Origin: Acidobacteriaceae bacterium
GTDB taxonomy: Bacteria; Acidobacteriota; Terriglobia; Terriglobales; Acidobacteriaceae
Reading direction: 5' to 3'
DNA: 41,766 nt
Assembly: GCA_030041045.1 (NCBI GenBank)
Contig: JASHOQ010000001.1
Span: forward strand, 1-41,766
The position numbers and the translations under genes were made by a program. The notes beneath the pieces are model-generated. The model was not told the DNA's origin. It saw only the letters and a program-made list of their open reading frames with translations, and searched no databases. Below, piece after piece: positions 36,729-41,766 of the stretch; position 1 is the stretch's first letter; each line of letters opens with the position of its first letter.

Positions 36729-37699
36729 GCGAGCAAGCGAGTGAGTGGGCGCGCGCGGTGCCGGTGTATCGCTCGCTGGGTGAGCTGCCGGCAGGCTTCG
36801 GTCCCGCGGTCGTGGCCGTGGGCAACTTTGACGGCGTGCATCTGGGCCACCGCGAGATTCTTTCCTCCGTGGCCGCCGATGCGCGCGCGATGCAGGGCCG
36901 CAGCGTGGCCGTCACCTTCGATCCGCATCCGGAACACGTCTTGCGGCCGGCGAAGGCGCCGAAACTGATCACGCCCACGCCCGAGCGCATTCGGCTGCTT
37001 GCCGGAACGGGCGTGGACGCGGTGCTGGTGCTGCCCTTCGACGCGGCCCTCGCGCATCTGACGCCGCGCGCATTTGTCGAGCAGATCCTGGTGGGCGCGC
37101 TGGGCGTGTGCAGCGTGCACGAAGGGGCCAATTTCCGCTTCGGGCACCGCGCGGCCGCGGGCGTCAATGAGCTGGCAGCCTTCGGCGCGGAGTTCGGCTT
37201 CAGCGTGCGCGTGCATGAAGCGGTTCACGTGCATGGCCTCGAAGTGTCGAGCTCGGCCGTGCGCGCCCTGGTTTGCGCCGGCGACGTGCGCCGCGCACGC
37301 TGGATGCTGGGCCGGCCGTTTGCCGTGCTCTCGACGCCGGCGACCGGGCGCGGAATCGGCTCGCGCCTGGTGGTGCCCACGGTCAACCTTGCGCCCTACG
37401 ATGGCTTGCTGCCCGCAATCGGCGTTTACGTAACCCGGATCAAGATTGACGGCCGCGTCTTCGAGTCCGTCACCAACGCCGGCAACCGGCCCACCTTCGG
37501 CGCGCCGTCGTTCGCGGTCGAGACGCACATCCTGGATTTCGAGCCCATGGACCTCAAAGAAGACACGCCGCTCGAACTCGAGTTTCTGCTGCGCCTGCGC
37601 GGGGAGATCAAGTTTCCCACCCCCGATGCGCTGCGTGCGCAGATCACGACCGACGTGGCGCGCGCCCAGCGGTATTTCCGGCGTGTCGGCAGACAGTGA
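36725..37699 (+). CDS. ribF: Bifunctional riboflavin kinase/FAD synthetase
   Basis: Makes FMN and then FAD. 324 residues. The N-terminal FAD synthetase has AVGNFDGVHLGH (residues 31-42), VTFDPHPEHVL, GANFRFGHRAAAG and VSSSAVRALVCAGDV. The C-terminal riboflavin kinase has GRGIGSRLVVPTVNLAPYDG, GVYVTRIKIDGR and VTNAGNRPTFG. Full length. Start ATG overlaps the hydrolase stop. The final codon CAG and the TGA are formed by a heptamer repeat. Confidence 0.95.
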   Translation: MSEQASEWARAVPVYRSLGELPAGFGPAVVAVGNFDGVHLGHREILSSVAADARAMQGRSVAVTFDPHPEHVLRPAKAPKLITPTPERIRLLAGTGVDAVLVLPFDAALAHLTPRAFVEQILVGALGVCSVHEGANFRFGHRAAAGVNELAAFGAEFGFSVRVHEAVHVHGLEVSSSAVRALVCAGDVRRARWMLGRPFAVLSTPATGRGIGSRLVVPTVNLAPYDGLLPAIGVYVTRIKIDGRVFESVTNAGNRPTFGAPSFAVETHILDFEPMDLKEDTPLELEFLLRLRGEIKFPTPDALRAQITTDVARAQRYFRRVGRQ

Positions 37700-37783
37700 A
37701 CAGTGGACAGTGGACAGTGGACAGTGGTCAGTGGACAGTGGACAGTGGACAGTGGACAGTGAACAGTGAACAGTGAACAGTGA
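37693..37783. repeat. 13-unit 7-bp tandem repeat overlapping the ribF stop
   Basis: Thirteen exact-length heptamers (91 bp) of ACAGTGG/ACAGTGA with one TCAGTGG. The first unit holds the last sense codon and the TGA of ribF. About 55 bp later a second, different heptamer tract (CTGATCC, CTGACCC, then CCCTGTTC/CTATTCC/CTGTTCC, about 37818-37863) overlaps the end of the convergent engB. Confidence 0.85.
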
Positions 37784-37846
37784 TCGGAGATCCCTGGTCG
37801 CACTGGGCGCGGCGGCCCTGATCCCTGACCCCCAATTTCCCTGTTC

Positions 37847-38470
37847 CTATTCCCTGTTCCCCGCTCCTTCAATCTTCGCCCACAGATCCTTCAGCCCGTA
37901 CCCCGTCTTCGCTGAGACCCCCAGAATCTCCTCCACATCCAATCCCATTTTGAGCGCTGCCAGATTCCGCGTCCGCGCATTGCCGCTGAGCCGGTCCACC
38001 TTGGTCGCCGCAACCACAAAATCGCGCCCCTGCGCCCGCAGCCACTCGAGCAACTGCGCGTCCCGCGCCTGCACCGGCACGTTTGCATCCACCAGGCACA
38101 CACACAGCCGCAACGCCCCGCGATGCTTGAGATACGGCTCAATAAACTTTGGCCATTCCGCAGAAATCCGCTTGGCAATCTTGGCGTAGCCGTAGCCGGG
38201 CAGGTCGGCAAAGACAAACCGCCCTCTCAAACTCTCATCCAAAACCCGGAAAAAATTGATGGCCTGGGTTTTTCCCGGCGTTTGCGAGACGCGCGCCGCC
38301 TTGGCGCCCACCAGCGCATTCAGCAGGCTCGATTTGCCCACGTTGGAGCGGCCCAGAAAGGCAATCTCCGGCGCAGCACTCCTGGGGAACTGCGCGGCGG
38401 AAACCGCAGAAAGCAAGAATTCGGCGGAAACGCGCATGGCTTTTCCCGGCGCTGCAGCGCGCCGGCTCAT
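37847..38470 (-). CDS. engB: Ribosome-biogenesis GTP-binding protein EngB/YsxC
   Basis: TrmE-Era-EngA-EngB GTPase, needed for cell division and 50S assembly in well-studied bacteria. 207 residues. G1 is GRSNVGKSSLLNALVG (residues 40-55), G2 the T in PGKTQAINFF, G3 DLPGYG (89-94), G4 TKVDR and G5 SAKTGYG. Start at 38470 is chosen over the upstream frame because typical EngB length is about 200; ATG at 38437 (MRVSAEFLL) is also possible. The stop TAG lies within a repeat, and the residues GNRE at the end are encoded by it. Convergent with ribF. Confidence 0.93.
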   Translation of the reverse strand: MSRRAAAPGKAMRVSAEFLLSAVSAAQFPRSAAPEIAFLGRSNVGKSSLLNALVGAKAARVSQTPGKTQAINFFRVLDESLRGRFVFADLPGYGYAKIAKRISAEWPKFIEPYLKHRGALRLCVCLVDANVPVQARDAQLLEWLRAQGRDFVVAATKVDRLSGNARTRNLAALKMGLDVEEILGVSAKTGYGLKDLWAKIEGAGNRE

Positions 38471-38682
38471 CTTTTGAAAATACAGGACATGGCGCCCGGT
38501 TGGCATCGCCAACGGCGGCGCGCACCGAACTCCCGGCTCCATGGCTGCGGCGCCTTCCTTTGCGTAGTGAAAACCCTTTTCGCGCCACCAAATTCTGATA
38601 CTGCCGGCCGCGCACGAAAGTTGTACTCTTCGCGTCGGACTTCGACCTATACTAGGTTCACCCAAATATTTGTGGAGTTCCC

Positions 38683-38958
38683 GTGAACACCTTTCTTGCG
38701 CTTGCCTTGGCGGCCGCCGCAGCGGCCAACCTGCCTTCAACCCATGTCACCCAGCCCGTAAACGCGGCCACGCAACCCGTCTTTCTGCAGCTACCCAAGG
38801 GAGATGGAGGCCTGACCCTCTACGACAACCAGGGGAAAATCGTCGCCCGCTGCGACAAGAAAGACGATGCCTTTGCCAACTGCAAAATGGAGCCCGGCTT
38901 CACTTTCGACGACGTGATGAACGCCTGGGTCCGCGCCTACCAGGACCTGCAGAACTAG
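38683..38958 (+). CDS. Small exported hypothetical protein
   Basis: 91 residues. Signal peptide from MNTFLALALAAAAAANLPST. The mature part has a short beta-rich domain (FLQLPKGDGGLTLYDNQGKI), then VARCDKKDDAFANCKMEPGF with two Cys that could form a disulfide. It ends VRAYQDLQN. GTG at 38683 has a GGAG upstream. Not recognised. It lies divergent from engB with 212 bp between. Confidence 0.6.
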   Translation: MNTFLALALAAAAAANLPSTHVTQPVNAATQPVFLQLPKGDGGLTLYDNQGKIVARCDKKDDAFANCKMEPGFTFDDVMNAWVRAYQDLQN

Positions 38959-39076
38959 GCAGGGCAGTCGTTGGCTCCGCGGGCGCGGCCTGCGTCCGAA
39001 GGGGCTCCCCGCGCTCAACTCCTTGCACTTTCTTTGCGTAACAGGCGCCAGCGCGCAGCGCACGGCCCCGCCCGCC

Positions 39077-39889
39077 TCAGTTCATCTGCATCCCCGGCCC
39101 CTGCATTCCGGGCATCGCTTCGTGGTCCATGTTGTCATGTCCCCGGTCATCGTCGTCGATCGACCACATCTTCTTCGGATCGGTTTCATACGGGTACACA
39201 TGCACCATCCATCCGAAGACGTGCGGGATAAAAACACCGCCCGCCGCCGCGCAGGCCTCGCGCGTCGAAATTGACCCCATCAGCCCGAACTTCGCATCCG
39301 GACCGAAATACTCCGCCCGATCGCCCGCCGGCGCCTTGCAGAAATTCACGTGCTGGTGCCAGCGCGCCACGCTCAGTGGAATCCGCTCATTCAGTTCGTC
39401 CTCGCTTGCGTCCACGCGATCGGTATACATGGCGCCTACCAGCGTGTACCCTCCGTCGGTGTTTTTCTTGTAGAGCAGCGAAGTGGGTTTGAGCGGGTCG
39501 AAGGCGTGCGCCGCTTCACGCGCGTTGGCGTAATTCGTAAAGTGATACTGCGGCTGCTGCACGTTGGGCAGAAAAATCCGATAGCCATCCGCGAGCGCCT
39601 TGCGGTAATCCTTGTAGGGCTCCATGGCCTCGCGCGCTGCGGCCACAACCGCGTCGGCCCGCTGCTGGTCGCCCGCCGCGGCGGGCCGCAAGGTCGTGAG
39701 AAACATGTGGCCCGCCATGCCGGCCATGCCCGCGCCCATCCCTGGCATGGCGCTGCCGCTCTCCTTCGCAGCGCATGCCTGCCGGTTCGTTTGCGAGGCT
39801 GCGCCGGCCGCGAACACAAGCGCCGCGCCGGCAAGCGCTGTCGCTCGCACGGCCGCCTTTAAGCTCAAGCCAAAAAGCCGCGCATCCAT
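39077..39889 (-). CDS. Exported Met/His-rich protein, possible copper-binding
   Basis: 270 residues, not assigned to a named family. Signal peptide from MDARLFGLSLKAAVRATALA to AASQT. Right after it is a Met-rich stretch (SAMPGMGAGMAGMAGHM), and the C-terminus ends HDNMDHEAMPGMQGPGMQMN. The middle has YRIFLPNVQQPQYHFTNYAN, SVARWHQHVNFCKAPAGDRA and HVFGWMVHVYPYETDP, with possible His/Cys ligands. Such Met/His clusters occur in periplasmic proteins that bind Cu(I) or Ag(I), so a metal role is plausible but inferred. ATG has GGAGGT upstream. Similar proteins are, to my recollection, common in Acidobacteria. Confidence 0.75.
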   Translation of the reverse strand: MDARLFGLSLKAAVRATALAGAALVFAAGAASQTNRQACAAKESGSAMPGMGAGMAGMAGHMFLTTLRPAAAGDQQRADAVVAAAREAMEPYKDYRKALADGYRIFLPNVQQPQYHFTNYANAREAAHAFDPLKPTSLLYKKNTDGGYTLVGAMYTDRVDASEDELNERIPLSVARWHQHVNFCKAPAGDRAEYFGPDAKFGLMGSISTREACAAAGGVFIPHVFGWMVHVYPYETDPKKMWSIDDDDRGHDNMDHEAMPGMQGPGMQMN

Positions 39890-40033
39890 GGAAATTGACC
39901 TCCGGGGACGTACCCTTGCGCGCGAGACGCCGCGCGCTCTCTATCCTGAAGTACGCTCGCTCGCAACGCGGGGTTCCGCGCCCGCCACAATTCCGTTACC
40001 GGAGTAATCTGATTCTGAACGAGGAGATTCTCC

Positions 40034-41026
40034 ATGCGCGCCGCTGTCTTCCGCTCCGGATCGCACTCACCGGGAAGATGGTTGTCCCTCGAAGAGATTG
40101 ACCGGCCTGTCGTTGAGCCCGGCCATCTCCTTCTCAAGGTGCTCGCCTGCGGCGTCTGCCGCACCGATCTGCACATTGTGGAAGGCGACTTGCCCGCCCT
40201 GCAGCCGCGCATCGTTCCCGGCCACCAGATTGTGGGCGAAGTGGTCGAGGGCGCAACCGCAGAGCTGCCCGCCGGCTCGCGCGTCGGCGTCTCCTGGATT
40301 GGCGGCGTCGACGGCGACTGCTGGTACTGCCGTCGTCAAATGGAGAATCTTTGCGACCGCCCCGTCTTCACCGGTTACTCGGTCAACGGGGGCTACGCCG
40401 AGTACGTCTCCGTGCGCGCCGACTTCGCTTACCCTTTGCCCGCGGAAGCAAAACCCTCCAGCGTCGCCCCCTTGCTTTGCGCCGGCATCATCGGCTTTCG
40501 CAGCCTGCGCGTCGCCCAAGTTGAGCGCGGCGAGCGCGTGGGCCTCTATGGCTTCGGCAGCTCCGCTTCGCTCGCCATCCGCGTTCTTCAATCGTGGGAT
40601 TGCGAGGTCTACGTAGTCACGCGCGGCGAATCGCATCGCAAGGCCGCGCAAGCGCAGGGCGCCGCGTGGGTGGGCGACGAAGACGCGCGTCCTCCCGTCG
40701 AACTCGATCGCGCCGTCACCTTCGCGCCCAGCGGCAAGGTGGTCATCAGCGCGCTCTCTGCCCTGCGCAAGGGCGGCGTGGCCGCCATCAACGCCATCCA
40801 CCTCGACCAGATGCCCGCCTTCGATTACGACAAGCTGCTCTGGGGCGAGCGCCAGCTCCGCAGCGTGGCCAACATGACCCGCCAGGACGCGCGCGATTTT
40901 CTCGCCCTCGCGCTTGCGCTCAACATCGAACAGACGATCACCGAGTTCCCGCTCGCCGAGGCAAACCGGGCCCTCGCAGCCGTCAAGCATGAAACCGCCG
41001 ACGGCTCCGCAGTCATTGTCCTCTGA
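40034..41026 (+). CDS. Zinc-dependent alcohol dehydrogenase family protein
   Basis: Medium-chain dehydrogenase/reductase of the zinc-binding alcohol dehydrogenase group (TIGR02822-like). 330 residues. Catalytic zinc site: C39 in CGVCRTD and H64 in VPGHQIVGEV. The structural zinc loop is GVDGDCWYCRRQMENLC, where C96, C99 and C107 are present and the first Cys position (93) is Asp. The Rossmann fold starts at GLYGFGSSASLAIRV, and HLDQMPAFDY and LLWGERQLRSVANMTRQDA are typical of the subfamily. GAGGAG lies upstream of the ATG. Substrate unknown; NAD(P)H-dependent. Confidence 0.88.
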   Translation: MRAAVFRSGSHSPGRWLSLEEIDRPVVEPGHLLLKVLACGVCRTDLHIVEGDLPALQPRIVPGHQIVGEVVEGATAELPAGSRVGVSWIGGVDGDCWYCRRQMENLCDRPVFTGYSVNGGYAEYVSVRADFAYPLPAEAKPSSVAPLLCAGIIGFRSLRVAQVERGERVGLYGFGSSASLAIRVLQSWDCEVYVVTRGESHRKAAQAQGAAWVGDEDARPPVELDRAVTFAPSGKVVISALSALRKGGVAAINAIHLDQMPAFDYDKLLWGERQLRSVANMTRQDARDFLALALALNIEQTITEFPLAEANRALAAVKHETADGSAVIVL

Positions 41027-41036
41027 CCGCTAGCCC

Positions 41037-41101
41037 GAGCGCTCTGTCATCCTGAGCGACGTTTGGCCGGTCTCTGGCCAAGCGGAGTCGCTGCAGCGCT
41101 C
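41037..41101. terminator. Long imperfect hairpin between convergent genes
   Basis: GAGCGCT (41037-41043) pairs with AGCGCTC (41095-41101), AGCGAC (41055-41060) with GTCGCT (41087-41092), and TTGGCC (41063-41068) with GGCCAA (41076-41081). It sits between the dehydrogenase and the convergent hypothetical gene and may terminate both. It contains a copy of the CTGTCATCCTGAGCGA sequence (41043-41058). Confidence 0.5.
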
Positions 41102-41116
41102 AAGCAGTAACGGCGT

Positions 41117-41662
41117 TCAATCAAGACGCGCAATCGCGGCTATTCCGAAGTACCAACCCGACATTTGGAATAGCTGCGGATTCTCCCTCATTCCGGGAGT
41201 CTCGCCTTGTTCAACTTCCTCCATCGTTACCGGACGATCGTCGTTACCGAGCAACTCCCCATGATGCCCGACAACTCGAATGACTTCCGGGTCCTGGGCG
41301 CACTGGTTCGTCACGAAGAACGCGTCAAGTATCAAACCCTTCTTTTGATATACGTCCTTTGCGACCTGTAGCTCAGCAAGAAACAACCCCTTCTGATCGA
41401 CTGCTACGCAGGTCGGCACGGGCAGTCCGCGGCTATTCACTGGAACCGCCCCCTCCACTTCAAGGGCGATTTTCGCGCCAACTGGCAGGTTCGATGCACC
41501 CCGGACGCTAATCACTCCCTCGTAATCCCTCGTCGCATAAACAGCTATGTAATAGCCGGGCGCATTTAGCTTCTTGGGCTGCCCCACGCCACCTGCTGCA
41601 GAACACGCTATCTCGCCAATGACGCACGCCGCTATCCAAACCGATTGCATCTTCATTGTCAT
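41117..41662 (-). CDS. Exported hypothetical protein
   Basis: 181 residues, not recognised. Starts MTMKMQSVWIAACVIGEIAC with a signal peptide (ATG at 41650 is an alternative). The Cys in EIACSAAG is not a convincing lipobox. The mature part has beta-strand-like stretches (APGYYIAVYATRDYEGVISV, KIALEVEGAVPVNSRGLPVP) and ends SGWYFGIAAIARLD. Function unknown. Its promoter would lie in the last 100 bp of the window. Confidence 0.65.
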   Translation of the reverse strand: MTMKMQSVWIAACVIGEIACSAAGGVGQPKKLNAPGYYIAVYATRDYEGVISVRGASNLPVGAKIALEVEGAVPVNSRGLPVPTCVAVDQKGLFLAELQVAKDVYQKKGLILDAFFVTNQCAQDPEVIRVVGHHGELLGNDDRPVTMEEVEQGETPGMRENPQLFQMSGWYFGIAAIARLD

Positions 41663-41766
41663 AAGCGCCTCAGTGCATGCAGTTGACTATCTTTTGAAAT
41701 CGAGCCGGGCGCCCCCGGTCTCGACCCTGAGACCGGCGAATATACGATCAATCGCCCATCCTTCGC

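Noticed and set aside
37693..37783. CRISPR-like array
   Set aside because: The repeats are contiguous 7-bp units without spacers, so this is a tandem repeat and not a CRISPR array.

Overview
The window looks like chromosomal DNA of an Acidobacteriota (class Terriglobia, Acidobacteriaceae-like). This is inferred from high GC, the def-fmt-rsmB order, a DUF1844 protein, BIG2/Ig-like lipoproteins, a large BBP2-type outer-membrane barrel, and palindrome-rich intergenic DNA. There is no rRNA, tRNA, CRISPR array, phage module or intact insertion sequence. Most genes are housekeeping genes with short spacers.

Layout. 1-2931 (+): def, fmt and rsmB (formyl-methionine cycle and 16S rRNA methylation). 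2961-4249 (-): a three-PASTA membrane protein followed by a small haem-degrading-domain (UPF0303/HbpS-like) protein. 4334-4925 (+): a HicAB toxin-antitoxin pair with its own promoter. 4922-5160: a non-coding inverted-repeat element. 5184-7447 (-): ubiE/menG and a cation-efflux protein with three tandem C-terminal domains. 7540-9325 (-): a secreted PL5-type alginate lyase, then a nucleotidyltransferase overlapped by a small partner gene. 9358-11958 (-): gyrA. 12352-20006: envelope genes (a small exported protein, a GT-C-like membrane protein, a BIG2 lipoprotein, a DUF4097 protein, a large outer-membrane barrel) with a MITE-like element at 16669-16822. 20556-23872: ruvB, a redoxin, a VOC protein and galU. 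23936-27508 (-): mfd. 27670-31548: a small membrane protein, an M20 peptidase, tdk and an Ig-like lipoprotein. 31671-37699: a secreted HEXXH protein (-), then ygfZ, a DUF1844 protein, a PhnP-like hydrolase and ribF (+). 37847-41662: engB (-), a small exported protein (+), a Met/His-rich exported protein (-), a zinc alcohol dehydrogenase (+) and an exported hypothetical (-).

The least expected signal is in the 3' ends of genes. Short tandem repeats (7- or 8-bp units) begin inside or within a few bases of the stop codons of ruvB, galU, tdk, the DUF1844 gene, ribF and engB. Different genes carry different unit sequences, but the placement is the same, and in ribF and engB the repeat encodes the last residues. 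Together with perfect palindromes of the GGGGCT-NN-AGCCCC kind, two inverted-repeat elements, and a possible in-frame repeat insertion in ygfZ, this suggests that small repeats shape the intergenic and 3'-end DNA of this genome. I found no large undescribed enzymatic system. The best protein-level leads are the overlapping nucleotidyltransferase pair, the Met/His-rich exported protein, the secreted HEXXH protein and the CDF protein with three tandem domains.
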